This document shows, one piece after another, positions 10,380 through 23,777 of a DNA stretch of 64,000 bases. The position numbers and the translations under genes are program-made. The notes under the pieces are model-generated. The model made no database searches and was not told where the DNA came from. It saw only the letters and a list, made by a program, of their open reading frames with translations. The stretch comes from Scilla litardierei (taxonomy: Eukaryota > Streptophyta > Magnoliopsida > Asparagales > Asparagaceae). Where the stretch lies: NCBI GenBank assembly GCA_030789695.1, contig CM061141.1, positions 196,241,689 to 196,305,688 of the forward strand, in the 5' to 3' direction. The number at the start of each line of letters is the position of its first letter. The stretch's first letter is position 1.

Positions 10380-13300
10380 TGTAACGGTCACTTTTTGACC
10401 GTATGTGTGCTAGCGTGTAGCTGTGATTTGTATGCGTTTTATGTACTTGATTTTTATTACTGTTGTCCGTAGTTCAGACGCGTGACCTGACCTCGTATTC
10501 ACGACCCTCTCGGAGGCGCGAGCGCCCCGGTATTTTCTTTGTAACTTTTGGACGTCAACGGACCAATCTGCTTATCTCGTTACAATTTATAAAACACTTT
10601 TTTTTTAATTATAAAATTTGAATTCTTAAAGAGAGGACGTGTACCTTATAAATCAAAAGTTTTAATTATTAAACATCCTAAATCCCAACTAACAGTTAAC
10701 ATATTTTTTTAAATAAAAAAAAACCTAATGATGCTTAATGAAGCTGTACACGATTTTTGTGAGAAAAGAAATCAACTTCTTCTCTTTTTTTTGTCAAGAC
10801 CAGGGCTTCATACTATTAGATTTTTATCAAATCAAATCTTTATAACTTAAACTTAATTGTTCCTATCCAAACAAATCTTAACATATCCCCTTAAATCCCA
10901 ACAAACCCCCGATTCTCTCTCTCCAACTTCTCACCCACGTGCTGCCTTCTCTCTCCCCTCCCTATTTTTCTCTACAGGCCAACCCTATTTCCCTTCTCAT
11001 TAATACCTAACCCTAAGCCAAGCCTAACCAATAGAAATCCTAGGCCCTAGGCTCCCAGCCGCACGAAAACCCAAGCATCTCCCCCACTCCTACACGTTCT
11101 CCCTGCTACCAAGCCCAAGGGAAAAACGCAAACCCCATGCAAAACAAATGGCAGCCTCTTCTTCGCGGCATCGTCGGTGCCCTCTCACTGTCGAAGCTTC
11201 GCCGTTGAACCACGGTGGCGATCTCTTCCCTCCGACCACTGTCCTTTCCCCCACACCCCGGCGGAGCCTCCCCTTCCGACCTATGCACAGCACGGTCGCC
11301 GCCCTCTTCGAGTCACCACATGGCAAAACCCCAGGCCTTGCCTCCTACTTCGTCGTCGAAACCCGAGCGCCCAACTCCGATCCCAAAACCAACACCCCAC
11401 CTCGCCGCGCCACAGAAACGCCGCTGCCCCGTTCTGGACTCAGCCCGGCACCTCCGCCCTCGTCTTAAACCCCGGATCCCTACTCCCATCCGACACCGCC
11501 GCGGCCTCCTCTCCTTGATCCCCGCTGTAGCTCGTTCCCCCACCGTCGCCGCCGAATCAGCCCGGAGACCCGCTGTCGCCGCTCGATTGGGCTTCCTCGC
11601 GCCTCCGCCTTGCCCCTCGAAGATCCCGAATCCGCCATCGGTCGGCCTCAACGCACCATCCGAGCCCTCGTCGAAGTTTCACTCCCCATCGAGAAGAAAG
11701 AAGGGGAACGATGAAAGGTAAGAGAGAGAAGGGTTATTGGTTATATTATAATAAGGATAGTTTATTAATATTATGATGCTTTTAGTTTTGATAGTTTTAA
11801 TAACAGTATCTTAGTAAGTTGAGTATTAACAATTAGCACATTCGGGTTAGTGTTTTGACATGTGTATAACTACAGTTTCATCTAAATAAGTTAGTTATAT
11901 TATATATATATAATCTGACACTACAATGTAACTTTAAGTATATGGTACCTTATGTATATAAGGAGTGCACTTTTAAAGTTACTGTTTTGAGTTATAAATG
12001 TTAAGCTATGATTCGTGCATGCTTGTTAGCAATTATAATTTAATTTAGTTAGAATTAGTTTAAGTACATCTATTAAATCAGTATGTGTAAGATAGGTTGG
12101 TATGCAGATTTTTGTAGTTTGCTAGGTTCCTTGGCTTATATCACGGATCTAACCTCGCAGATAGTTATGTACGTCCAATTGCTACCGTCTGGATCCCGAC
12201 GTTCCCTTGCATGTTGCCACTCGCCGACGTCCCCTAGCTCGTTGTCATAGCTGTTTCAGATCCGTCGCCGTTCAGACCCGATGTCAGTCTCACGTGATCG
12301 TTGTTCCAGGTTGGCCCCTAATTCGTAGCAAACCCACACCGTAGCAAAATCAAACCCTAAAATAAAATTTGGCAACTATAACTAAATTTATTTTCAGCAC
12401 ATGTAAAATGACTGCCACTGTAGAAAATCGACCATCGGACAATTTTTCTGCGCATATAGGGTAGTGGTCGATCTAGGCTGACAAAAACATCAAAATTGTG
12501 ACTTTGACGATTAGGGTAGTCCCGACAACCTAGAAGCAAAACCTAAATAGGATTTATTGAAAACGAGGCCTGACATCGTCGCCGTGGCGATATTTCAGAC
12601 GGACTTCCGCGGACGAGACGCTTGGACGAGACGCTTCGAGAGGACGACACACTCGCCATCGCAGGCAAGTGTATCCACTTGCACTTTTGGCCGTGCTTAG
12701 GCCCTAGTTGGTTAGAATTGTTAACTGTGAACAAATAGAACCGGACGTGAAATGATAGCGTCCGGGACGACTCCTGACGGCTCAGACTTGACGACGAAGT
12801 CTGAGCCTGACAACAACTTTTAATGCTGTAGGGCTATCATGTGTGTGCGTGTGTATGGACACCCTAGAATAACCCTTCCCGTCTTGTCACGTCCAGTCCC
12901 GTCTTGCACAGCCCGCTGGGCAATAGGGCACTCGCCGAGTGATCCCTTGTACTGATTCACAGCCTGCGGGCAATAGGGCACTCTCCAAGTTGAGAGGGTG
13001 ATCCCTTGTACTGATACACAGCCCGAGGGCAATAGGGCACTCTCCAAGCTAGAGAGAGTGATCCCTTGTACTGATTCACAGCCTGCGGGCAATAGGGCAC
13101 TCTCCAAGTTGAGAGGGTGATCCCTTGTACTGATACACAGCCCGAGGGCAATAGGGCACTCTCCAAGCTAGAGAGAGTGATCCCTTGTACTGATTCTCAG
13201 CCTGCGGGCAATAGGGCACTCGCCAAGCTAGAGCGAGTGATCCCTTGTACTGGTGTCTTGTCTTGTCTTGTCTTGTCTTGGGGTTTGGGGTTGGGTTGAG

Positions 13301-14073
13301 CGTGCGCACGGCAAGAGGGTCTGATCCCCCTCAAACCGTAAGGCGTGAACCCTTTTCGTGTCTCACTTGTCTTGTCCTGCCTTGTTTCCATCACGTCACG
13401 TCTTGTCTTGACACCTGTAGGCTAGTCCTGTAGTTGGTACCACACGCTACGACTACTACTTGTCCCGTTTTACTTCCCTGCTGCGTTACTTCCTGTCGTG
13501 TTACTCTGTTATAACCACAGCATGTTAATCAACCAGTAAACTGTTGTGTAAAAGAACCTCAGCATGCTAATCAACCAGTAAACCGTTGTTTAAAGTTCGG
13601 TGCACTTGCAGTAAAGTCTAACCCCTCTTGTAGACTTTACCTGACGTACAGTTCCTTTTTCTTGGGTGCTGTACGTCAGGTGCTCAGTCAGAGTTCGTGG
13701 ACGAGGCAGATTCACTGGAGTACGAGGAGCCGAGGACGTCGACCCAGAGTGCGTGCCTGACGAGGACCAGACCTTGAGGTCTTTTTAGTCGTCACTTTCA
13801 GAGGTTACTACTTTCAGTTTTCTTTTAGATAGTTTGTTGCCACGCTTAGGCTTCTTTTTAGATTTGTACTTGTTGGATATCATATCTCTAATTTAATGAA
13901 TGCAAAGTTCTTCTGTACTTTTGTTGTTTCGAACTATAAAAATGCAAGAACCTGAAAAGTCTTTTAAAATGGTACCCCTACAGACGCTTATTGGGTCCGA
14001 GCTTCTAAAGCTCTGGCCTAAGCGGGCCTCGTCACGTTTCGCTTCCGTCCATTTTGGGAAGCGGGGCGTGACA
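10380..14073 (+). repeat. Element C LTR 3 (3694 bp)
   Basis: A complete LTR with the same ends and internal order as LTR 2. The hairpin module is at 12665-12807 and the minisatellite at 12907-13252. Confidence 0.88.
12907..13252 (+). repeat. LTR minisatellite, 59/60-bp units (LTR 3)
   Basis: About six hairpin-forming units, as in the array at 1-346. Confidence 0.85.
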
Positions 14074-16831
14074 GGTTTTAGTGGTGGCCCATGCAGGTCT
14101 TGCAAAAGTTCGGAACAATAAAAGTACCGCATTCATTTAATATCCACGTACAAGTCTGAATTAGTTTCCCAGTTTTAGATAGTAGGAAGACTTAGGTAGA
14201 AGTCACTGTTTGATAGTTAGACACCTTGGTTAAGATTTAGCCGTACCCGTCTTAGGATACCTTAGTAGCCTCTCCCTCCCTAACTCTGACCAAATTAGAT
14301 TTCTAGAGCCCTTCTCTTTAGTCGTTCGCTTGGGTCCGTCGACTTCGAGCCCAGCAGAATGTAACCTTGATTCTCTTAGGAACCTTTTCTTTAGATCCTG
14401 AATATAGTCTAGCTCACTAGGAAGTCTTAGAGCTGAGTTATCCTAATCTTTAGACGACCCAATGATTAGGACCCCTGACTTCTAGCGTCTCTCTGATCAT
14501 TACACTTTTGCGTTATCGATCGTAGGGTCCCATCGTAGCCTCCTTGCATCTTGTTCTATGTGTAACCATCATACGATCATTTTCCTTTCTCCCGATTCGC
14601 GTGATCGTTTCCGGACGATTATCGTTGATCCTTCGAATCCCTTCCTTGGCCTATTCTGCTTCCCCTAAAAGTATTTTCGAAATTCCTTTATTAAGTTTTT
14701 CCTTTTCGCTCAGCTTAAATTCTTTGAAAACCCCTATATTACATATTTTAAAATTTCTTGTTTTTTTGATTGAGTTAAAATTCTTTCCCTGACTGTGAAA
14801 CCCTCTTGGTCGTAAATTTTCGTTGTTACTATCTCGTATTTATTTTCAAATCGATATCTTTCATATTTTCAGTTTTAAAACCCTGTTAACATTTTGATAA
14901 TTCAATTTATACTTTTCTGGACTACAAGATCTATTTCTAATCACTTACCGTACCTACTTTTTAAAAATATATTTTTTTTCTAAACCAGAGGGAACTCCAA
15001 TTATTTTATTATTATTATTATATCAGTTCTATATTCTTCGTGACCACATTTCAAAATCTTTGCGTAAACTTATTTTCATTTGCAAAACAATCGTTTCTCA
15101 CCCAACCCATCTTTCCTTCGTCTTACTTTTTCCAAAATTTAATTTGCTACACCTGCTCACTTTTAAGCATATGAATATATATATATTTAAAGGTATATGA
15201 CACCATATTTTGCACAAAATCCTTCTTTCATCGTTAAATCATTTTTAGCAATATTTTTGTCTCGTCTATCCGATTATCTTCTTATCCTCGCCTTACCTGA
15301 CTTCGTTCTTTCGATCTTGTTTCGTGTCGCATTTGGTTTCGGTCTCCTTCTTTTATGTAGACATCAGTGCCTGTAGTTGCTTATGTCATCTCTATTTAGT
15401 AGTGAACCCATTGGTTTGTGATGTCGTCGTAATGCATGTGTATAGGTGGAGTGTGTGGACCGGTACGAGTGTGCTACCTTTAGGATATTAGTGACTGCCT
15501 TTTTGTGTCTTGAATGTGTACTCAGCGTTAACCATGATATGATTGAAGTTGTCTGAATGACGGTATTCATACGTATATGAATAGGGTCATAGCAGGCAAT
15601 TTCCTTAGACGTAGTTTTTCGCGAATATAGAATAGCTTATCTTTGACTGCATGTGATTGTATCAACACTTTTTTTTTCTTTTTAACCAAACCTTTAAAGT
15701 TTTTGAAATTAGCTCACAAGATTACAAATCAATTATCCTTCCTCATCCATTACCACGACTCCACACGTTTTTCAAAATGTTTTAAAAAAAATAAAATAAA
15801 ATGTGTCACTGATTTTAAGTTTCCCTTTTCTCTTCTCTCTCTCCATTTAGAAATGTTATGTTATGGATGTTATAGTTTTGAGACTAGCTATTATTGTTGT
15901 AGGATTTTGTTGCGGGTAGGCTCAGGGAGAGATAAGATTTGTTATAGCAATGATTGACCAATTTTGGAACGATAAGATATTGGAATAGATTTCTTTCGAA
16001 TGAAAAGAATGGGCTGTCCGAGACTTATTTATTAAACCGATGTGTGATGGACCCAATGGAGAATTCTGGTCGGATAAGATTATATGCATGAAGATGAGAA
16101 CTTAGCAGATTTGAGAATGGTAGATAGGGATGGCTACAGAGTATGGTAGGAGTTAGGGTGATCATGAGAATGAGTAGAGCATTGTAAACGTCAAGACTTG
16201 GTTGTCGAGTTGACGTGAGAAGGCTTTGAGAATGATATGACGCGTTGAGATAAATGGATGTTTAGGTAGTCGGACTTAATATTGTTTGGGATTAGTTATA
16301 GTGGGTAGGTTGAGATGTGATCTTGACAGTCCAAATTATTTGGTGGAAAAATTATGGGAAGATATGACAAAAATGTATTGAAGACACGGCGATTGTTGAT
16401 TTGTGAAGGTATTATAAGATAGACAAAGTTTTTGTCTTGGATTGGTGGTTGACTAGAATCTCATTTTTGGAGATTTATTAATGTTGGGAAAAGATTTAGA
16501 ACTTCAAAAAAAAAATATCAATGAGCGACGATGATGTTTAGTGGAGTGGTACGATATCAGAAGATGATTATTATTATTTTTTAATGAGAACTTGGAGTTG
16601 GAAATTGGAACGGTAGTGATGGACCTATATTATTAGGAGATGAGTTTAGCCGTGGCTTTATCCAGTGAAAAGAAGGATTATGATGGATTATTTGAGGAAC
16701 GATGTTGGAGTTATATGATTAGAGATCATTGTGTGGAAGATGGGGGTTACAGGCTTAAGTATTTATAGATTTTATAATTATTAATGGTATAAGTGATTCC
16801 GAGGACGGAATCATTTCTAAGGTGGGTAGAA
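14074..16831 (+). mobile_element. Element C internal domain 3 (non-coding)
   Basis: A 2758-bp domain matching the other two internal domains, with no coding frame. It has the same leader 16-mer, PPT hairpin (16795-16812) and polypurine tract. Confidence 0.75.
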
Positions 16832-19800
16832 TGTAACGGTCACTTTTTGACCGTATGTGTGCTAGCGTGTAGCTGTGATTTGTATGCGTTTTATGTACTT
16901 GATTTTTATTACTGTTGTCCGTAGTTCAGACGCGTGACCTGACCTCGTATTCACGACCCTCTCGGAGGCGCGAGCGCCCCGGTATTTTCTTTGTAACTTT
17001 TGGACATCAACGGACCAATCTGCTTATCTCGTTACAATTTATAAAACACTTTTTTTTAATTATAAAATTTGAATTCTTAAAGAGAGGACGTGTACCTTAT
17101 AAATCAAAAGTTTTAATTATTAAACATCCTAAATCCCAACTAACAGTTAACATATTTTTTTAAATAAAAAAAAAACCTAATGATGCTTAATGATGCTGTA
17201 CACGATTTTTGTGAGAAAAGAAATCAACTTCTTCTCTTTTTTTTTGTCAAGACCAGGGCTTCATACTATTAGATTTTTATCAAATCAAATCTTTATAACT
17301 TAAACTTAATTGTTCCTATCCAAACAAATCTTAACATATCCCCTTAAATCCCAACAAACCCCCGATTCTCTCTCTCCAACTTCTCACCCACGTGCTGTGT
17401 TCTCTCTCCCCTCCCTATTTTTCTCTACAGGCCAACCCTATTTCCCTTCTCATTAATACCTAACCCTAAGCCAAGCCTAACCAATAGAAATCCTAGGCCC
17501 TAGGCTCCCAGCCGCACGAAAACCCAAGCATCTCCCCCACTCCTACACGTTCTCCCTGCTACCAAGCCCAAGGGAAAAACGCAAACCCCATGCAAAACAA
17601 ATGGCAGCCTCTTCTTCGCGGCATCGTCGGTGCCCTCTCACTGTCGAAGCTTCGCCGTTGAACCACGGTGGCGATCTCTTCCCTCCGACCACTGTCCTTT
17701 CCCCCACACCCCGACGGAGCCTCCCCTTCCGACCTATGCACAGCACGGTCGCCGCCCTCTTCGAGTCACCACATGGCAAAACCCCAGGCCTTGCCTCCTA
17801 CCTCGTCGTCGAAACCCGAGCGCCCAACTCCGATCCCAAAACCAACACCCCACCTCGCCGCGCCACAGAAACGCCGCTGCCCCGTTCTGGACTCAGCCCG
17901 GCACCTCCGCCCTCGTCTTGAACCCCGGATCCCTACTCCCATCCGACACCGCCGCGGCCTCCTCTCCTTGATCCCCGCTGTAGCTCGTTCCCCCACCGCC
18001 GCCGCCGAATCAGCCCGGAGACCCGCTGTCGCCGCTCGATTGGGCTTCCTCGCGCCTCCGCCTTGCCCCTCGAAGATCCCGAATCCGCCATCGGTCGGCC
18101 TCAACGCACCATCCGAGCCCTCGTCGAAGTTTCACTCCCCATCGAGAAGAAAGAAGGGGAACGATGACAGGTAAGAGAGAGAAGGGTTATTGGTTATATT
18201 ATAATAAGGATAGTTTATTAATATTATGATGCTTTTAGTTTTGATAGTTTTAATAACAGTATCTTAGTAAGTTGAGTATTAACAATTAGCACATTCGGGT
18301 TAGTGTTTTGACATGTGTATAACTACAGTTTCATCTAAATAAGTTAGTTATATTATATATATATAATCTGACACTACAATGTAACTTTAAGTATATGGTA
18401 CCTTATGTATATAAGGAGTGCACTTTTAAAGTTACTGTTTTGAGTTATAAATGTTAAGCTATGATTCGTGCAAGCTTGTTAGCAATTATAATTTAATTTA
18501 GTTAGAATTAGTTTAAGTACATCTATTAAATCAGTATGTGTAAGATAGGTTGGTATGCAGATTTTTGTAGTTTGCTAGGTTCCTTGGCTTATATCACGGA
18601 TCTAACCTCGCAGATAGTTATGTACGTCCAATTGCTACCGCCTGGATCCCGACGTTCCCTTGCATGTTGCCACTCGCCGACGTCCCCTAGCTCGTTGTCA
18701 TAGCTGTTTCAGATCCGTCGCCGTTCAGACCCGATGTCAGTCTCACTTGATCGTTGTTCCAGGTTGGCCCCTAACTCGTAGCAAACCCACACCGTAGCAA
18801 AATCAAACCCTAAAATAAAATTTGGCAACTATAACTAAATTTATTTTCAGCACATGTAAAATGACTGCCACTGTAGACAATCGACCATCGGACAATTTTT
18901 CTGCGCATATAGGGTAGTGGTCGATCTAGGCTGACAAAAACATCAAAATTGTGACTTTGACGATTAGGGTAGTCCCGACAACCTAGAAGCAAAACCTAAA
19001 TAGGATTTATTGAAAACGAGGCCTGACATCGTCGCCGTGGCGATATTTCAGACGGACTTCCGCGGACGAGACGCTTGGACGAGACGCTTCGAGAGGACGA
19101 CACACTCGCCATCGCAGGCAAGTGTATCCACTTGCACTTTTGGCCGTGCTTAGGCCCTAGTTGGTTAGAATTGTTAGCTGTGAACAAATAGAACCGGACG
19201 TGAAATGATAGCGTCCGGGACGACTCCTGACGGCTCAGACTTGACGACGAAGTCTGAGCCTGACAACAACTTTTAATGCTGTAGGGCTATCATGTGTGTG
19301 CGTGTGTATGGACACCCTAGAATAACCCTTCCCGTCTTGTCACGTCCAGTCCCGTCTTGCACAGCCCGCTGGGCAATAGGGCACTCGCCGAGTGATCCCT
19401 TGTACTGATTCACAGCCTGCGGGCAATAGGGCACTCTCCAAGTTGAGAGGGTGATCCCTTGTACTGATACACAGCCCGAGGGCAATAGGGCACTCTCCAA
19501 GCTAGAGAGAGTGATCCCTTGTACTGATTCACAGCCTGCGGGCAATAGGGCACTCTCCAAGTTGAGAGGGTGATCCCTTGTACTGATACACAGCCCGAGG
19601 GCAATAGGGCACTCTCCAAGCTAGAGAGAGTGATCCCTTGTACTGATTCTCAGCCTGCGGGCAATAGGGCACTCGCCAAGCTAGAGCGAGTGATCCCTTG
19701 TACTGGTGTCTTGTCTTGTCTTGTCTTGTCTTGGGGTTTGGGGTTGGGTTGAGCGTGCGCACGGCAAGAGGGTCTGATCCCCCTCGAACCGTAAGGCGTG

Positions 19801-20526
19801 AACCCTTTTCGTGTCTCACTTGTCTTGTCCTGCCTTGTTTCCATCACGTCACGTCTTGTCTTGACACCTGTAGGCTAGTCCCGTAGTTGGTACCACACGC
19901 TACGACTACTACTTGTCCCGTTTTACTTCCCTGCTGCGTTACTTCCTGTCGTGTTACTCTGTTATAACCACAGCATGTTAATCAACCAGTAAACTGTTGT
20001 GTAAAAGAACCTCAGCATGCTAATCAACCAGTAAACCGTTGTTTAAAGTTCGGTGCACTTGCAGTAAAGTCTAACCCCTCTTGTAGACTTTACCTGACGT
20101 ACAGTTCCTTTTTCTTGGGTGCTGTACGTCAGGTGCTCAGTCAGAGTTCGTGGACGAGGCAGATTCACTGGAGTACGAGGAGCCGAGGACGTCGACCCAG
20201 AGTACGTGCCTGACGAGGACCAGACCTTGAGGTCTTTTTAGTCGTCACTTTCAGAGGTTACTACTTTCAGTTTTCTTTTAGATAGTTTGTTGCCACGCTT
20301 AGGCTTCTTTTTAGATTTGTACTTGTTGGATATCATATCTCTAATTTAATGAATGCAAAGTTCTTCTGTACTTTTGTTGTTTCGAACTATAAAAATGCAA
20401 GAACCTGAAAAGTCTTTTAAAATGGTACCCCTACAGACGCTTATTGGGTCCGAGCTTCTAAAGCTCTGGCCTAAGCGGGCCTCGTCACGTTTCGCTTCCG
20501 TCCATTTTGGGAAGCGGGGCGTGACA
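16832..20526 (+). repeat. Element C LTR 4 (3695 bp, right end of array)
   Basis: A complete LTR ending GCGTGACA at 20526. Sequence then switches at once to minus-strand gag of B rather than to C's own leader, so this is the true right edge of the array. Hairpin module 19118-19260; minisatellite 19360-19705. Confidence 0.88.
19360..19705 (+). repeat. LTR minisatellite, 59/60-bp units (LTR 4)
   Basis: About six hairpin-forming units, as in the array at 1-346. Confidence 0.85.
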
Positions 20527-20865
20527 GGCACTAGTTCAGCATCCTCCTGCAATCCTTCTTCTGGTGTCCAGTCTTACCACAGAAGTAGTAAGTCAGCTGT
20601 GATCGATCGACAGGAGGAGATGGCCTCTTGAACTGCGTGGTCTGCGGAGGTCGGAAATTTCCTATATGCACCATCCTAGGTGGCTCCATGGGGCGCTTGC
20701 CTCCTCCAGTTGAAGGTCCCACGGGGAGCTCTCCACAGTCTCATGCTCTAATGCAAAATCCAGAACATCCTGAAGTGTCGTCTGTCTCGCCGAGGTCATC
20801 GAGGCTTGGACATTGGGATTCAGGCCTTTGCAAAACTGAAACGCACAGTCTTCAGGGTCTTCAAC
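20527..20865 (-). pseudogene. gag: Element B gag, C-terminal fragment (zinc knuckle)
   Basis: Read leftward, this continues the gag that breaks off at 58279-58283: the capsid end (GLNPNVQASM) is followed by a Cys-His box, FCGKTGHQKKDC. The first Cys of that CCHC box is replaced by Tyr. A TAG stands where F has CAG just after the box (ML-Gln-Cys in F), two bases before the array boundary. The frame resumes across A's insertion with no bases gained or lost once one copy of the 5-bp duplication is discounted. It is a dead fragment of a structural protein. Confidence 0.8.
20861..20865 (+). repeat. Left target-site duplication of element A (tcaac)
   Basis: The tcaac just before TGTAACGG at 20866 is repeated at 58279-58283. 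B's gag codons read through correctly when one copy is kept, which supports a true 5-bp duplication over chance. Confidence 0.8.
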
Positions 20866-22890
20866 TGTAACGGCCGCTTTTCGACCGTTCGTATTTTCTA
20901 AATGCACGTACTTTTCATGCACGTATTTTATTTGGCTCTTTCTTGGTTTCGATTTATACGATGTGATATGTCATTGTGACCGTATGGAAGAGTAGTTATT
21001 TGTGGGAGTTTTAGTGAACGTCATTTCACGGGTCGTTCTCCCATAAATCAGGTTTGATTGCATGATCGTCGTAGCTTTAGACTTGATCACCGGATCTTTT
21101 ATTTTTTTGTTTGTTTTCCGTGGACCAAACGCGTGGTTGACCACCGTATCCCCGAGCATCTCTTCGTCACGGTCGTCTGCATATTTTTTTCGTATTTTTC
21201 TGACACTCCTAGCCCACCCAAATCGCTAATCAAAACCCAAGCCCGATTAGACTTAATCAATTTCGAAATTCAAATGTTAATCATATCTTAGGAAATCTCA
21301 TACGTATCATGAGATTTTATTTCACCACTATTGGGCACCCAAAACTACACCCCCTCCTCACACACACTCTCCTAATCATCACCCAACTTATACCCCCATT
21401 CATGCACTCTTTAGCAAACTTATCACTTTAAAATCAAAACTATTTCCCAACCCTAGGCTTTCACGCATGAGAACCCATATCTGGCCGCCTCTTTCTCCTC
21501 CCTTTGTGAGATTTCTACTCGACACCAGTGGCACCACCGGACCTCCCCCACTCCGGCAACTCCTCATCCTCATCCCGCTCTCCCATCTCCTCTCACAAGC
21601 CATCAAAAACACCCATCAAAACAGCCTCACAACCCAGATTTGGACAGACTGCGCCATCGCCGGAAAAACGGCCGGCCACTCCTCTCTGGCCTTCTCCAGC
21701 CACTTCCGCCACCACCATTCAACTCCCCTTTGACCCCCTGATCATCTCCAACTCCCCTTACCCTCTTCCCTCATCTCTATCTCCCTCAAAAAGCTTTCAA
21801 ACACAACCCAAACGACAGTTTTACAGATCTGCACCACCGCCAGAAAAACTCGCGCCCACTGGCCATCCGGCAACCTACGACGACCACCCTACTGCCGTTG
21901 GACTCCTATCGAAACCCCCTACCAACTGCAATTTTTCTCACGCTCATACCCCATCTGTAGCTCCCGAAATCCTCGTCGGAACACGCCATATCGGCTGTTT
22001 TTCACAGATCTGGAAGCTGAACTTCGACGCCGGTGCACGACCACCTCCGACCACCCCCGGCATCAACTCCACCACCGTTGGCTTCGTCTTGAAGTCCTTT
22101 CCCTTTTTCAATTTCCCGTTGTCGCTGTTCATCGCTGGAATTCCTCTGAGATGCGCGACAACGAACATTGCGCGAATCTGTCCTCTCCGGCTTCTCACGG
22201 CCACCCACCGCCGTACGCTCACGTCGTCGGCCACCCACCAAGCCGAACATCTTCCACTGATCCTACCTCATCTACTGACAGCCCCTTGGATCCTCGAAGT
22301 ACACGTGCGTCACCGTGCGCACGTGTTTTTAGCCGACGTCGCCGTTATCGTGAAGATCCGTTGCGCTACTCGCAACGGGAGGAGGATCGCTGTTAGCTCG
22401 CTGATTTTGCGCCACCACCCCGCTATCCGGAGGTGCCTCACTGTGCTATCCGCGGCCGAGGAGTTCCAGACGACGCCGACGTTTCTCCATTCAGACCCGA
22501 CTTCCGCTTGTTGGACGACATCACGAGGTTGGTTTCCCTAACAAGTAGTAAAACTCACACCATAGCTAATCAAAACCTAAACTAAAATTTGGTCAACGTG
22601 AACTAAAATTTATTTCAGCATCTTTAAAATGTTGCCCACCGTAGGAAAGATCAATTAACAGACTTATTTTCTGTGCACATAGGGTAGACGTCGATTTAGA
22701 CTAAACAAACATCAAAAACGTGACTTTTTAACTATTAGGATAGTCCTGCCAATTTTAGAAACAAACCCTAATAGGATTTGTTGAAAAACGCGACCTGACA
22801 CCGTCGCCATGACCCTGTTTCAGACGGACTACCGCAGACGCGACTCTTGGACGGGACGCTCCGGACGGACGACACACTCGCCACCGCAGG

Positions 22891-23032
22891 CAAGTGTACT
22901 CACTTGTACTTTCGGCCGCGTTTAAGCCATGAACTCTTAGAACTGTTAAAATGTAAACAAAGAGAACCAGACGTGAAATAATAGCGTCCGGGACACCCCT
23001 TGACAGCTTAGACTTGACGACGAAGTCTAAGC
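22891..23032 (+). promoter_or_regulatory. Hairpin module, element A copy 1
   Basis: H1: CAAGTG 22891-22896 with CACTTG 22901-22906. H3: CCAGACG 22967-22973 with CGTCCGG 22985-22991 (one mismatch), loop TGAAATAATAG. H4: GCTTAGACTT 23006-23015 with AAGTCTAAGC 23023-23032 around GACGACG. The second GGCC of H2 is mutated to AGCC here. Confidence 0.65.
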
Positions 23033-23290
23033 ACAACAACAACAACAACTGACACCTTAGGGTTATTCTGTGTGTGTGTGCGTGTGGACACCCTAGAATG
23101 AACCTTCCCTCTACTCTGTCATGTCATGTCACGAAAGCATACAAGCATTTTCGGTGCCCTCCATGCGAGGGTGATCTCTGGTTGTCTTGTCTTGAGCACT
23201 TTGGGTGGAGGAAGATTGAGCGTTCCCTCGGCTTGGTAGGTTTGGCCACCCACAAACCGAAAGGAGTGAATCTCTCTTGTCACCCTCAGT

Positions 23291-23777
23291 CTTGTCATTT
23301 CATGTGCACTAGGTTGAGTGTTCCCTCGGTTGAGAAGGTGCTGGCCGCCTACTAACCGAAAGGCGTGAATCTCAGTGACACACTTCTTGTCTTGTCTTGT
23401 CCGTGCACTAGGTTGAGCGTTTCCTCGGTTGAGAAGGTGATGGCCGCCTTCTAACCGAAAGGCGTGAACCTCAGTGACACACTTCTTGTCTTGTCTTGTC
23501 TGTGCACAAGTTTGAGCGTTCCCTCGGTTGAGAAGGTGCTGTCTGCCTTCTAACCGAAAGGCGTGAACCTCAGTGACACACTTCTTGTCTTGTCTTGTCC
23601 GTGCACAAGGTTGAGCGTTCCCTCGGTTGAGAAGGTGCTGGTCGCCTTCTAACCGAAAGGCGTGAACCTCAGTGACACACTTCTTGTCTTGTCTTGTCCC
23701 ATGCACAAGGTTGAGCGTTCCCTCGGTACAGGCCGAAAGGCGTGAACCTTAGTGACACACTTCTTGTCTTGTCTTGT
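23291..23777 (+). repeat. 99-bp minisatellite, element A copy 1
   Basis: About five units of exactly 99 bp (for example the gtgcac anchor at 23304, 23403 and 23502). Each unit contains CGGTTgAGAAGG paired with CCTTCTAACCG around a short loop, and ends in a TCTTG run. The long minus-strand open frame across it is a by-product of the 99-bp (33-codon) period. Confidence 0.85.

Larger units (their letters stand above)
1..20526 (+). mobile_element. Tandem array of non-autonomous Tekay-like LTR elements (element C)
   Basis: Four LTRs alternate with three internal domains at a 6453-bp period; the first LTR is cut by the window edge. Copies differ by scattered single bases and one-base homopolymer changes. 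Each LTR begins TGTAACGG and ends GCGTGACA. No gag, protease, RT or integrase reading frame is visible in any internal domain, so the unit resembles the LARD class (large LTRs, conserved non-coding interior) and would depend on proteins from a relative such as F. Neighbouring units share one LTR, which is expected from unequal recombination between LTRs or integration of a concatemer. The right end lies in B's gag at 20527. The likely TSD there (ggcac) cannot be checked because the left end is outside the window. Confidence 0.85.

Noticed and set aside
21528..22541. 337-codon ORF in the LTR of A
   Set aside because: Low-complexity Pro/Thr/Ser-rich frame over the LTR promoter and CpG-rich leader. 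The duplicated copy at 23843-24340 does not keep it intact.
23119..23706. 195-codon minus-strand ORF with a repeating peptide
   Set aside because: Produced by the 99-bp minisatellite, whose length is a multiple of three. It overlaps LTR structure and has no start context.
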